DNA of 63,923 nt from Gnomoniopsis sp. IMI 355080 (GCA_027946555.1 JAPEVC010000206.1:1-63923), one strand, 5' to 3'; positions 46,404 to 58,711 are shown, counted from the stretch's first letter. Notes: generated from the sequence alone by a model not told the origin. Made by a program: numbers and translations.

Positions 46404-48117
46404 ATGCGGCTTCTAGCAACGGTAGCTGTAATCTTGCTGACGGCTCTGGGCTATTTTGCTTCTCGCTTTTATGCTTCACGGAAGCAGTTTTGGAAACTTC
46501 AAAGGGCAAACCTCGTAAGTCGATCTTATTTGCTTTTCTTGAACTCCCATACTGACTGTTTTCGTACTGAAGCCAATGCCTGACTTCCACCCCATCTTTG
46601 GTCATCTACTTTTCTTGAAGAATGTTACGGCGACACTTCCTCATAACACTATTATGCATAGTGTCATGTGGAAAATTACCCGAGAGCACTTCCCAGGCGG
46701 ACTCTACTATCTTCACCTATGGCCGTTCTCGAGCACAATTCTCATCGTATGCAATGCACACGCCGCGTCTCAGGTGGAGCATCTTAACCTGGGAAAGCCC
46801 AAATCTGTCGTCGGTCCTATCGACACTATTTCAGGTGGTCCCAGTCTTTTAACTCAAGAAGGGTCCGAATGGAAACGCTGGCGACGTTTGTTTAGCAAAG
46901 GCTTCAGCGCTGGGCACCTCCTAAGTCTTGCTCCAAGCATAGCTGAAGAGATGGCTGTATTTCGCGACCTCCTGGTCAACAAATGTCAAGAAACTGGTCG
47001 CAGCGAGATGTTCCAGATGGAGGAGATGACTGTACGAATGACTTTCGATGTCATCGCACGTGTTGTGATGGACAAACGTCTCCATTACCAGATACGTGAC
47101 AATCCTTTGGCAGCGGCGCTGAGGTCATCTATTGAATGGACATCGTGGCGCGGCCAGCTAAACCCTTTCTCTTTTCTTTCAATTCGACCACTCGTACACT
47201 GGCGCAATAGCCGTGTCATGAACCAGTATATTGGTCAAGAGATCGACAATCGGTTCACTGAGGAGAAGGCCGAAAGCAAAGATGCTAAAGATTCTGGCGA
47301 TCAGTCCAAATCGATCCTTTCTCTCCTGATCAATGATATTATTGGCGAATCGGACACGACTGACCGGTATGGGCTCATAAAACCGGAAATCAAGGTGGCC
47401 ATGTGCTCGCAAGTGCGTGGATTCCTCCTTGGGGGACACGACTCATCAAGTGGTGCTCTTACATACTGCTACTTGCTTCTCGCCAGGCATCAATCAGCTC
47501 GCGACCGCCTGCTTTGTGAACATGACGCTGTCTTTGGCGATGACTATTCAAATGCCCTCGCCCAAATACAAGCCGACCCACACAAGCTCAACCAGCTCCC
47601 GTACACTGCCGCATTTATCAAAGAGACTTTGAGGCTGTTTCCTCCAGCCGGAGGCATGCAACAAGGCCGCCCAGGAGCATTTTTAGTTGACGAGGAGGGT
47701 CGCCAATTCCCTACCGAGAACTGTGGCATTTGGACGGTCAGCCAAGGGATCCACTACCAGGAACGCTATTGGGTTGAGCCCGAGGCATTTCTTCCCGAGA
47801 GGTGGCTTGTAGGTCCCGAAGACCCTTTGTATGCTGGCGGGCCAAAGACTAAGGGCGCGTGGCGGCCCTTTGAGCAAGGTCCGCGAAATTGTATCGGACA
47901 GACGCTGGTGATGCTGGAGCTGAAGATTGCGTTGGTTCTTACAGCCCGTGAATTCGACGTAGTGCCGGCGTACGAAGAGTGGGACGCACTGCATGTGAAG
48001 GACAAAAGGATTATCAGGACTGTGAACGGCAATCGCGCGTATCAAGAGGAGAAGATAGCTGCTCATCCAGCTGATGGATTTCCTGTGAGGGTGCAGTTGA
48101 GGTCCCGAAATGCTTGA
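46404..48117 (+). CDS. Cytochrome P450 monooxygenase (P450 no. 4)
   Basis: Exons 46404-46514 and 46573-48117 (58-bp intron) give 551 residues. The anchor is LLATVAVILLTALGYFASRFY, followed by the hinge ANLPMPDFHPIFGHL. The I-helix reads FLLGGHDSSSGALTY, ExxR is KETLRLFPPAGG, then LPERWLV, and the heme loop is FEQGPRNCIGQ (Cys about 477). An N-terminal part with WKRWRRLFSKGFSAGHL (helix C WxxxR) is complete. The shape resembles the long-chain/sterigmatocystin-type class of fungal P450s; I do not name a family. The single intron right after the anchor separates a targeting exon from the catalytic exon. Substrate unknown. This is the fourth P450-bearing gene in 36 kb counting the CYP505. Start chosen at 46404 because the preceding ATG (46359) adds a charged, non-family N-terminus. 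Confidence 0.92.
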
Positions 48118-48951
48118 GATGGGTTACATTGGCCGAATGCTGCATACCTGTGTACCTCGCCCTTATGGAGATTACATTGTTCAAACAAGCATTACTGGAA
48201 AATATGAAACTACCTTGATAGTGATGATAGATTCAATATTGTTCTTAAGGAGCAGTGCCATTAAATGTGGGCATGTCCGTCTCATTTATTCTATCTAGGC
48301 AAGATTGAAGCCATCTCATTCAGTATTTTGAAGTCATTTCTATCCCAAGGGGGAATGACGCTGCTCATATGCCTGTGGAACAAGTCAACATGGAACTTGT
48401 AAGCTGCAAAGGGAGACATGTCCTCACAGGTGTGAAAAGAAAATGGCCTAGACTACCGATAATTAAGGAGAAGGGAATATTGCGGAGAATTCCATTGCTC
48501 AAGTCAGGCTGCCTGCAACTAGAAACACAGAGACAAGATATCTGCTCAACTTTATATAGCTCCACTTCCTCATTGGCGGGACATTATGGGCATTTGCTCT
48601 GTTGTCAGCAATACATGCAACCTATTGATGATCTCATCAGTATAGTCAACCAGCACAGCCTCTCTTATAATTGAAAGCCTTGGTGTCACTGGTCCAAGGC
48701 CCACTTTGATTTGTGGCCTCTGGCCCGCCTGCAGTTGGTCTGCCTAAGTCTTGTCTTGGTCAGCATGACACGCCAGAATGTGGTATATCTGGCATCAATC
48801 CTGGATTTCTGAGCGAAGCTCAGACCATATCAATCACTTGATTTATCACGACTCTTTCATCCTTTTCAGCATGCTGGACCAAGACAAAGTTTTATAATAG
48901 TATTTATGGTTTCACTACATCTGCCTTCTTATTTATAGGACTAGGTAACAT
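48118..48951. other. Intergenic, no gene seen
   Basis: About 830 bp; an open frame at 48369-48674 is motif-free. No other feature. Confidence 0.4.
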
Positions 48952-49714
48952 ATGGTCTTTTTCAGTTCAAGAAATTCTGACTGTCTACGTCTTATAATGG
49001 TAACATCAACCGGTGAACCTCTCGAATCCGTTGTATGCAATAAAGAAGGGTGGCTTGTAGACAGAACTCTGTCCAAGCTGGTATTCTTTGATGACGGAAC
49101 GGGCAAGGTTCGTGCTCAATTTTTTGAACGCAGTACTTACCTAACAAATATTCGTGTAGATGTTCTTAATCGGCGAACATGTTGCTTGGATTGCTCTTTG
49201 GTTTGACTGGAAGCCCGAGGCCGGCTACATCCCAACAAAAACCGTCAACACAGACCGCATCACGCAGAAGTCACAACTCCTCGCCGAGTTCAAGATAAAG
49301 TTCAGCCTCACCAAGAAGATGATATCCACAGACGAATGGTTCCATAATGATGAAGGCCGTGTTCCCCTAGTCAACCAACTGCACGAAACTGCCTTTGTGC
49401 CCAGGACATTGGTGGTGAGATTGGAGAAGGGAGGCAAGTTCCGCACGGAAGCCGATTGTAGAGGAGATGATCATGAGGATGACGATGATTGTACCAAATT
49501 TGCATTGCGTCTGGTAATGGAGCCGTCCCCGTTTCCGGCACTTGAGCATTGGCAAGACCCATCGAATGGAGCAAAGCAAAGTAAATTTTGGGAGATACAT
49601 AATTTTGTCGGTAGACAGCTATCCGAGAGTGAGGCGAGGGACCCTTGGTGGGATCTGGGGACGTTATTGAGGCGTACTCTCAGGAAGTCGCTGGCTTTCT
49701 ACAAGCCCACTTGA
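48952..49714 (+). CDS. Hypothetical protein
   Basis: Two exons, 48952-49107 and 49160-49714, are joined across a 52-bp intron (GTTCGT..GTAG, phase 0) and give 236 residues, or 221 if the ATG at 48997 (MVTSTGEPLESVVC) is used. I do not recognise a domain. Visible are an aromatic segment (HVAWIALWFDWKPE), a basic KIKFSLTKK stretch and an acidic DDHEDDDD run near the middle. A C-terminal DPWWDLGTLLRRTLRKS helix may be amphipathic. There is no signal peptide or membrane helix. The donor is unusual, so the first exon is less certain than the second. It lies alone on the + strand between P450 no. 4 and the lectin-like gene. Confidence 0.55.
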
Positions 49715-50979
49715 GGATCTCTGGAGATGGCTAACAACCTTTTTGACACATCTGGTCGCGCGAGCTTGTGAAGGTCAAAGTCAAAAGCAACCTGAGACCT
49801 AAGAACAATCAAGAGAAGATGACAATGTTATCTGCGATGTGATAAGGCTATGGAAACAACATGTCGCCGCGTAGCCAGTATTTGTTTTCCGACGAGAGGA
49901 TGTCGAGTCGCTGGTTTCCGTCAATTTAGGCCCATCTGACCAGTTTCACTTCCGAGCAACGAGGACAGGTGGAGCTGCTAGACCAAGGATGAAGCATCTT
50001 CTGGTGACTTGACGCCATTCGTATATTTGGACCAGACCGCCGCCTCCTTGAGTTCCCCACACGAGTGCCGCTCATCGTTGCTGAAATATTTTCCAGTCCG
50101 AAAGCCTATTGCGGTGGCCGTCTGGTCCATCTCGTACGCGCGAAAGGAGTTTTCTTTCCTTCCTAGCCATCAGGAAATTACTGGCATTTGCCGGTTTGGA
50201 CGCCTCTTACGAGGAGGACGCCTACCTACGACTGGCTGACCCTGCCTTCATTCCTACGCGGCATACTGCCCCAATGCGTCATTAGCCTTAGCCACCTTAC
50301 TTTCATCTTGTCTCGCTTGACACCCGATTGACAGTGCTCGCTCCGGTGTACTGACTTTAGGGCCTTCCTACTGGCCCGTCGTCGTTGATATCTGTATATG
50401 CCGTGTATCTCATTTTCATACTGCCACTAGCCACAATGGCTTGACGTGGGTACAACATGAAAAGACCCATCTGGCCAATACCAAGAATTGCTGAGGTGAG
50501 AAATATCATCCAGATCCGGACACCGCTTTATTTTGAAAAGCAGGGCTTCTACACTCTAGTAGGGTAGAATGCCAAACTGTGAAGCAACTCAGCATACAGA
50601 CCGCTGCCGCTTATCTGGCAGCCTAGACAGCCACGTGGTCAGCTTGGTCGATTTATGGGCCTGCAGCAGTGAGTTATCATTTTCTTGGAAGACCACTACA
50701 TTATGACTTGACGCCATGGCGCCTCATATGCGAACTGCACTTTCAGCCCCGGCATGCACGATGCAAGCCACTTGAACGATTCTGGACTTGCTTACGGGAC
50801 TGGTCTGCCTCTCAACTTTCGCATTATTGGCTTGATACTTGGCACGTATTGGAGGCTGTGCAGGAGGAGTGACATCCTTGCGATAGGGACAATACATACA
50901 TACGTGACAGGTAGCTCATGAGGCCCCGCGTTGCTATGGACCGGGGCTCTTTACATCGTTTTCTCATTTCTTAGGTAAA
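49715..50979. other. Intergenic, no gene seen
   Basis: About 1.26 kb; open frames at 50009-50239 and 50669-50872 have no motif. Right end is the lectin-like gene's promoter. Confidence 0.4.
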
Positions 50980-52650
50980 ATGAAACCCGAAAAGGACCAC
51001 AAAACGCTGTCAAACATGTCTATCGGCAGGCTTCCAGAAGACCCTATTGTGGAGATACGTGATGAGGCTCAAGTGGGCGATACTCCCAAGGCCGAGAAAT
51101 ATCCAAGTCTGATCAACGACCACATGGAGAAGGAGTTCCTAGCAAGCCCCGTCGAGCTTGATGGCCCTACTATCCCTCGACAGCGTCATTTCAGTGAAAC
51201 CTCGTCAACCATCGCCCCGCAAGTCGTCAGCACAAATCTTTCTGGCGGCACTGTCACGTATATCAAACCGGAGTCAAGCGATGGTAGAGTCGAGCTGCCG
51301 ATCGATAAGGTTGAGCCAGAGCGTGTGACTGGCCTAGTTCCCAGAGGTATTGGGACTAGATGGAAAGAAATGCCTAAGCACCGACGAATCGTCGTCCTTT
51401 CGATAGCGACATCAGTAGTCATTGCTATCATCCTACTGGCCACCCTCCTTGGCGTCTTCTTGAACAGTCGCCACCGCAGCCAAGATCCTGGAGCCGCAAA
51501 CGACGCCTTCGCCATCCTCCCTACCTCCCAGCTTGCAGCCCTCACCTTCCAGAACGTCAACAACCTCACTGACAAAAGCGTCTTCTTCCAGCTCTCGTCC
51601 TCGCACGCCCTCATGCGCGCCCGCTCCAACGCCACCACCACTAACGGGCAGCAATGGGTTTTTGAAAACGTCTCCCAGTCCTTAATTGACGGCGGCTCCG
51701 CCATCTTTCCGAAAACCGGCACGCCGCTTGTCGCCGTGGCTCCCGACGCCGTCGACGCGGAGGACTTGCCCAACTTTTGGATCGACTTGTACTTCATGTC
51801 GGCCTCGAACGCTCCCTTCCAGATCTGGTCGTGGAGCACGCCCCAAACGGACCCATCCAAGGATGCTCTGTGGCATCAGGAAGGTTTGCAGAACTATCAA
51901 GTGATCTTCGACACTGGGTTCGCGGAGGGGACACAGCTCGCTGCGTATCGCGACCAGTGTGCGGATGGCTGCTCGAACAGCAGCAGGCTGCTCTACCAGG
52001 GATCCAATGGCGACTTGATGCTAGGAGAGAGCGCAGTGGTGGATTGGATGGCTTGGAACGTGTCCGACCTCTCGGATGACTCTGCGGCAAACCCTCAGCT
52101 GCCGCAGTTGGAGATGAATTCCAGTATCGCTGTCACGCGGTTCACTCCTTCGACAGGAGAGGATGACGACCCGGTGGGGATGAGGATGTACTACGATGTA
52201 TCGCACCAGCTAGAAGAGTATTTACTGGTCAATGGGACTTGGACAAATGGTGAATTTCCTTTCCAAGTACCGATCAATTCTCATGAGGCGAGCCGTTAGC
52301 TAATGACGACTACCTACCTAGGAAGTCTCGAGGCCTCTCTCGGCGAGCAAGCCACGCCACCGCAAGTCTCGGCTGTAGCTTTCAGTGAAGATCCAAACGG
52401 TTCCAGTCTTGACAGAACGCTCCTCACTGTGCTGTTCGATAATGGGACCATTAATGTGCATTGGCAAGAGTTTGTGGGCGCGGCGTGGAACATGGGGTTT
52501 GCACCGCCTACCAATGTGTCGGCCCTGGCAGTGAACTTTGGCCTCCAGGCATACTGTCTGGTGGAAGGGAGGATTCAAGAGTGGCAGATTGATCGGTCAA
52601 CACCAAGTAATTGGACCTTTCTGGGGAATGTTACAAGTAACTCGGAGTAG
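50980..52650 (+). CDS. Membrane-anchored fucose-specific-lectin-like protein
   Basis: Exons 50980-52249 and 52322-52650 give 532 residues; the 72-bp intron (GTGAAT..CCTAG, branch GCTAATG) removes the stop at 52297-52299 and keeps the frame (TWTNGSLEASLG). Residues 1-136 are hydrophilic and cytosolic-like. A single helix follows at 137-161 (VVLSIATSVVIAIILLATLLGVF). The remaining ~370 residues are extracellular-type: repeated strands with GTQLAAYRDQC, SRLLYQGSNGDLM and MRMYYD, and many NxT/S sequons, resembling the six-bladed beta-propeller of fungal fucose-binding lectins. It is thus probably a type II membrane protein displaying a sugar-binding propeller on the cell surface. Sugar-binding residues were not checked. 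Proteins of this N-anchor plus propeller layout occur widely in moulds with unknown role. Confidence 0.75.
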
Positions 52651-53824
52651 TTATTACTGTGCCCATGCATCTGCCTCGGTAGATACCACCTAGGTAGGTA
52701 GGTAAGGTCTTAAGTGATGAGTTAGGTATGTAGATAGCCAGCCGTAAGTACTCGTTTTCACTGATATATCGGCACGGGTAATGTCGTTCAATGGCGTTGC
52801 AATTGTTAGTTGAGTTGACCCAAGGAGCCTAATTCAGGACATCAACTAGGCATGTGTTAGGAAAGTATTCGTACGTTCCTATAAAATGCCCATTGACCGG
52901 TCATACACACCTAAGGCTCCTCCTCCCCGCTACTCAGCATTCAACAGACGTCCATGTTTTCGAACCCCCAAATAATGCAAGTGTACTTAAATTGAGGTGA
53001 CTTCAGCTTGAATCCTGCATGTCAAACCAAAACGCATGCTTCCACCCACTCGCCGATCCTCCTTTGTGTAATTGTAACACGATATGCAAGGCTGACTGTT
53101 GCGTAAAGATCCTGGCCTCTGTAAATTTGCCAGCCTTGCGGAACTAATCTGACGAGAATCAAAGAAACAGAACATGTCTTTGAGTATTGCGGGAAGATTT
53201 AAATGTTGCAAAATGATCACAGACCTGAGACGGAGTTCAGGCTCAATAGCCCATGTATTTTCCGTGATACTTTTGTATTAAGTTTACTGGCTCAGTTACA
53301 TCATCGACGCCCCGCAAAGCAGCTTGTCAGTGGCCCCGCTCTAGGACTGGCAAACTCAAGAATCATTCTCTTATCTACACCACATGTTCCTAGGCGAAGG
53401 TCTTGAACAACCTCAAAACTAATAAAGTGCTCGATTAAAAAGTCCTTATAAAGGCTTTACCACTACCGTGAGAAGACAGGAAATTGTACATACACCAACG
53501 GTGATTGTTAGGGCTATCACAAGGACCAGCCGCCTATATCGGCAGTGCTGCCGCTCGCCATTACAAGTGTCCCCTATCACCGAAATGCCTAAATGCCGCC
53601 AGATAGCTCCGATGTCGACATCAAAACAGAGGGTTTCATCCACTGGAATAGATAGTCTTCCGTCTTTCAAGACCTCTCCGTTTCACCACTCTTGCAAACT
53701 CTATCGAGGTCGTCCAAGGTTCTCAAAATTCACACGTGCAAATTGCCAACCCAGAATCGAAGGTGACGAGAACTCATCATACATAACGTCATACCTTTTA
53801 CTCCCAACTTGAGGCTTGCCCAAC
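52651..53824. other. Intergenic, no gene seen
   Basis: About 1.2 kb with a CCACCTAGGTAGGTAGGTAAGG element at 52688-52709. Open frames have no motif. It holds the AKR promoter. Confidence 0.45.
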
Positions 53825-55347
53825 ATGCCTCTCATCGCCTCCAACCCAACGCCTCGCGTAATCCTGGGTCTTATGACCTTTGGCCCGGATGAGTCCACTG
53901 GTAAGGGAGGAATTCTCACTTTTCCTTTCGTAACGGGGCTTTCCTTCTTCACGATGAAGAAGCAGTCCAGACCAATGCCCCAACCAGTTACCAACCAACC
54001 TGCCCGCGTACTGACCCAAGCTTAACCCTCCCTTAATTCAGGCGCACGCATCACCACCGTCCCCGAGTACAACAAAGTCCTCGACCTGTTCCAGTCACGC
54101 GGCTACAACGAGGTCGACACTGCACGCGTCTATGTCGGCGGCAAACAAGAATCCTTCACCCGCGAGGCCGGCTGGAAGGAGCGCGGCCTGACGCTGGCCA
54201 CCAAGGTTGAGTACCCAAAAACGCCCGGCGACAATGTGGCGGACAGGGTGACGGCCAGTGTGGAGACGAGTCTGAAGGAGCTGGGGACCGATTGTGTGGA
54301 TCTGCTGTACTTGCACGCTGCGGTATGTAGTCATCTTCTTCTGTGTTAGGTGCCTACTTACTGGGGGGCTGGCTGTCTTGACTTTGTTGTGAGAGGTGAA
54401 TGGGCGGAGCTGATTTGGACTGCCTGCCCTGGGCGGATGAACAGGACCGCGCCACGCCCTTCGCTGAGACCCTGGAGGCACTCGACAAACTGCACAAGGC
54501 AGGCAAATTCGTTCGTCTTGGGATCAGCAACTTCACGTCGTTTGAGGTAGCTGAGGTGTGCTTGACGTGCAAGTACAACAACTGGGTGCGTCCCACTGTC
54601 TATCAAGGTGAGTTTCAATCCTTCTCAACACCACCCCCGGGGGAGCCCATAATCGATAGGGGAGGAAGGTTTCGACTCATACTGACACTGTCTCTCAGGC
54701 ATGTATAACATGATCACACGGAACCTCGAGACCGAGCTCATCCCAGCGTGCCAGCGCTACGGGCTCGACGTTGTCGTGTACAACCCCATTGCTGGTGGGC
54801 TGTTCTCAGGCAAGATCAAGAGTGCCGACATGACCCCCGCCGAGGGACGATTTTCAGACGTAGCGAATGCTGGCAAGATGTACCGTGGGCGGTATGTATC
54901 TTCTCCCCCTTTGACGCCCCTCTCTCACTCTCTTCCTTACCGTTCATGGCCCCTTATCCTTCTGCAATACAATAACCTTGAACATGGACTAAGACGACTC
55001 ATCACAGCTACTTCCGCGACTCCACTTTCCGTGCACTCCAGATCATTGAGCAGGCTACTGCCAAGCACGGGCTGACCATGATCGAGACGGCCCTGCGATG
55101 GACGGTGCATCACTCCGCGCTGCGGGTCAAAGACGGCAATGACGGTGTGATCATCGGAGTAAGCTCGCTCGAGCAACTTGGGGCGAATCTGGATAATCTG
55201 GAGAAGGGACCACTCCCTGATGATGTGGTGAAGAGCGTGGATGAGGCGTGGATGGCAACGAAGGTCGAGTCAGTGCCTTACTGGCATGGCGAGGTCAAGT
55301 ATCACTATGACCCGAAGAAGGTGTTGTTCGCCCCTGGGGCTAAGTAG
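53825..55347 (+). CDS. Aldo-keto reductase, AKR7 (aflatoxin-aldehyde-reductase) type
   Basis: Five exons: 53825-53900, 54042-54322, 54445-54607, 54699-54891 and 55008-55347, giving 350 residues. It starts MPLIASNPTPRVILGLMTFGP. The catalytic tetrad is visible: Asp51 and Tyr56 in DTARVYVGGKQE, Lys80 in LATKVEYP and His117 in LLYLHAA. VRLGISNFTSFEVAEV, VVVYNPIAGGLFSGK and the NADPH-binding GVSSLEQLGANL follow. AKR7 proteins are cytosolic NADPH-dependent dimeric reductases that convert ketoaldehydes to alcohols, a detoxification role. All introns are GT..AG with fitting phases and the length is normal (about 330-350). It shows no decay. No partner gene is implied. Confidence 0.93.
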
Positions 55348-56092
55348 TTGCTCGTAGAGGTATTGTGTGCTGTGCGAGGTATTCTCTATAAGACGTCCTG
55401 GGATTAACATCTAGAAACAAGCCATTTTGATAGAGACGGCCCTACCTACAATAAGAAGACCTTGAGGCATAGTCTCCCGCTGAGCTCAATGAAGCAACAA
55501 TCTCCCTTTCCAACAAGACAGTCGAGTTATACTTTGGGTCTGAAGCTTCCACACCTCCACATGTATGCGGCACACTCCAATTCCAGCAAGCTTATCCGAG
55601 ACTGATTTGTGTAGATCAATCCCCGCAGGCATGGACAAAGCTGCCCAGGTGAGCTGCACGAGAGGCGTTAGCGGGGGCGCATAATACTATAGTATCAGCG
55701 CAGAAAGCATGCGACTGTGATACCTTTCCCTATTATGCAGTCACATCTTCCAAGGCTGTTCTGTAAGTCTAACATGCATGCTATCCACGGTTGATCATTG
55801 GCCGAGTACAAACTGTTATGTAACAAATTACCTCCCGTCATATCACTGTGCCTTATTCCAAGCCTGACTAAGATCTCCTATCTGTCCTTGGGTGGTCAGT
55901 CCAAAGTTCCACTTGGATGATATATCTAGGGAGTACCCCTAGTATTCATCTTGCCTGTGGTGAGTAGGTAGGAGTCTAAGTTGAAAGTATAGAATGTTTG
56001 GGTAGGTCGTCACCAATTTTGGTACACAATTCAAGTGTTGACTGCATCACTGACTGTAATTCATTGCTCAGAGCGCAACACATCTTCGTGGA
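55348..56092. other. Intergenic, no gene seen
   Basis: About 740 bp without coding signal between two + strand genes. Confidence 0.4.
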
Positions 56093-56811
56093 ATGATGAA
56101 CGACTTTTCTTACTCGGCGCCGGATGGCGAAGAGGACAGGCCCCTTCTTAACTCCTCGCTTGATGGCTTTTGTCTAGACGACCCATTGTTTCGTGGAGTT
56201 CTCGACCTGGAGTTGCCCAACCAATACTTCTCAGACCAGGCCATAATAGTTCATGACAATAGCTCTCAGGTTACAATCCCTCCTCTTTAGAGTGAGCAAC
56301 CGAGTTATGAAAATGATACTGTTCGATCTCCGGCCACTGAGAACGAGGGCACCTCGCGTGAAACTCAATTCGCGCGCCTCGACTCCTTCAGCGAGACGGA
56401 GTCCACACCGAACACTCGACCTGAGCGTGGCTCAAAACTCGAGTTCAAAGAAGACAAGGATCGTTTGAATATCCTGAGCGACTTGCGTGTTGGTATTGAC
56501 GGGTCTTTCCATTGTCCTTGGCCACGATGCCGCAGGCATTTCGAAACAGTATCCGATACAAAGCAAGTTCAAGACTACGGCGTTCCCATGAGTACTTTGA
56601 TTGACATAATGATTTTAGAAAACACTACCGCACGCACGTCAGACCAGTGCCCTGCCCTTATTGTCACCAGCAAATGGCGACTCAGCGTGACATGAGAAGG
56701 CATAGGAAAACCCATGGTCAGCAGCAGCACTTCACATGCACTGATTGCCCGAAAACTTTTACGAGGTTCGACAATTTTCAACGGCACTACAATCGCAAAC
56801 ATCGGCTATGA
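56093..56811 (+). CDS. Small C2H2 zinc-finger protein (possibly decayed)
   Basis: A single frame from ATG 56093 encodes an acidic N-terminus (PDGEEDRPLLNSSLDG...), then GSFHCPWPRCRRHFETVSDTKK|HYRTH, VPCPYCHQQM...RRHRKTH and FTCTDCPKTFTRFDNFQRHYNRKH: three C2H2 fingers and stop at 56809. The first finger is split by a GC..AG intron (AA|GCAAGT 56563 to TTTTAG 56618); splicing gives the exact C-x4-C-x12-H-x3-H spacing. An in-frame TAG at 56288-56290 interrupts the acidic part. It is either CAG to TAG (a C-to-T change) or lies at the end of a 42-nt intron from 56249 (weak GTTCAT donor). About 205-220 residues. It could be a nuclear transcription factor of unknown target. The best local candidate regulator, but no link to the metabolic genes is shown. 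Confidence 0.65.
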
Positions 56812-57144
56812 AGCAATTTGATTTTGGCATTGAGTTTGTCAATATTTTCCTCTTGTGCCATGACTTGTTCTTTATCTAGGTACTGTGCTGGGGAAACCGA
56901 CATACAAACTATTTTGTGTAACAGGGCAGCATGCGAGCTTCCTTTTCATAAGTGCTCTTTGTCAGATAAGAAAATAAAAATTAAATTGGGCTACCTTTCA
57001 GGAGTCCATATCAAATCGTCACTCTCGAGATTTGACATTGTGATCAGATTTGCGACGCAGTCATATGTGAAAATCCATAAGTGATGGTAGACCTGAGCAC
57101 TGCCATGTGGCAAATCAAGGGAAACAGTAAAGAGCTGAAAGTAA
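56812..57144. other. Short convergent intergenic region
   Basis: Between the zinc-finger and deaminase stops; TCTAGGTACTG at 56875-56885. No gene. Confidence 0.4.
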
Positions 57145-58711
57145 TCAAACCATAGCACCTCCTTCAGAGTCATCATCAGGGTCGGAACCGAAGGACTCAT
57201 TTTCATCAGGCCCAGAGCTATTCCCCCAGTCTGACGAGTCGTCCGTCAGTGTATGGCTACTTACCGTCAACCCGGTCAGAGTATCCGGATGGTCATGATA
57301 AAAGGGAGATCTCCGTCGCAGCTCAAGCTCCTTGATGACCTCTCTTGCGATGTCATTGATTACACTGGTCATGACCCTCCTGTGATTGATCCAGATTGTA
57401 TTACTCCGGTCCTTCCAACAGGTTCCGGGAAGGCCGATTGGAGCCCAGTTTGGATAGACCTTCTCATGAGAGTCGGGCTCGACGTAGCCTGCAGGGTGAT
57501 GACGAAAATATAGTTTGCAAGCAAAACAGGCCGGCTTGCTTGATGTGATGTAAGCATCTTCAGCGAAGAATCTGCGGCTGTGATCATAAAAGTGATGCAG
57601 CATTTGGACTTCTGCATGCACACATGATGAACTTTTGCTGGATTCGAATCGATCCTGAAGCTTCTTTTCGATGTGTTGGTGTTGACCAAGATCAGAGAGA
57701 TAATCCAAAAACCCCACAAGCCGTGGGTCATTGGCCGGAAGCATTCTTCCAAGAATGCCGCGTAGATTTGTATGGTCGTCTGCCCGGAGCTGAGGGCAAG
57801 GTAGAGGACGGGGAACCGCAGCCACCTTGAACACATCCAAAAGGTCATGCAGACGATAGCTATCTTCGATGACCTCTTTCACCGTACGAATAGGCGCTGT
57901 TAAGCGTCCAATGATATGCCGGACCCTTCGAAATACCGGGGCCACGGTAACAGGCACGATTTCCTCGTCATTCCCAGTCTCCCCGCACAGCGTAAGCAAA
58001 AGGTTCACCCTTGCATCCCTTCTGACATTATATGCTTGTTGACAGATATTCGGCAAGTCTTCGTAGTCGGAGTGTTCAAACTGACGAAGCCACTCTCCTA
58101 AGTCTGCGATTTACTAGTCAGAATGATTCATCACGCCGCAAAGTTTCTGAGTTTCTCTCACCTCGCTGGTCGGCCATATGCTTCATGATAAACTCTCGAC
58201 ATTGCCTGGCACAGCTGGACAAGCCCTTTGCCTGATTTTTCATCCTCGAGGAAGCGAAGTTGATACATTTCTTCGTCAAGGCAACCTCAGCTTCTAGCTT
58301 TCTGTCGTCAGGCATCGTTCGGAAACTTTTCGCCGCCATAAGCACAGACTCTAGAAACTTGCGGACGTCTTCCTTCGGTCCTTCGTTAGATGCAATCCAA
58401 AAGACATTACAGTCTTCATGATCTTCGACTGCCACAGCCGCGCTGCTAGGTCCACCTTTGTTGTAGTCACACAAAGAGGCTATGTTCTTCAAAAACCTCC
58501 TCCGGACGGCCAGAAGGGTAGATAAGTCAAGTATCATAATGTGACGAGGCCCCCGAACTCTGCCAAGGATGTCAAGAAAGTACAAAGCCTCGTATAGTCG
58601 ATAGATCAGTCTGAGGTAGACGTCAAGACGTGGTGTTTTACCCATGATGTAAGGAATTTGACGAATTTCTGAAAGTCTGAGGTACGATGACATTTTCTTT
58701 GATGGGAGCAT
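57145..58711 (-). CDS. OTT_1508-like deaminase-fold protein
   Basis: Exons 58711-58162 and 58103-57145 (58-bp intron) give 502 residues. Residues 1-330 are helical and of no known domain. The C-terminal half carries CVHAEVQMLHHF (His346, Glu348) and PACFACKLYF (Cys376, Cys379). This is the zinc-binding HAE...CxxC signature of the cytidine-deaminase superfamily as arranged in OTT_1508-like fungal deaminases. An acidic C-terminal tail (SDPDDDSEGG) ends the protein. Family members are lineage-expanded in filamentous fungi; roles in nucleic-acid editing or self/non-self conflict have been proposed but not shown. All metal-binding residues are present, so it is probably active. An ATG at 58693 (MSSYLR) is an alternative start. 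It is convergent with the zinc-finger gene. Confidence 0.83.

Noticed and set aside
52297..52299. Stop codon splitting the lectin-like gene into two open frames
   Set aside because: A 72-bp intron (52250-52321) with a GCTAATG branch removes it and keeps the frame.
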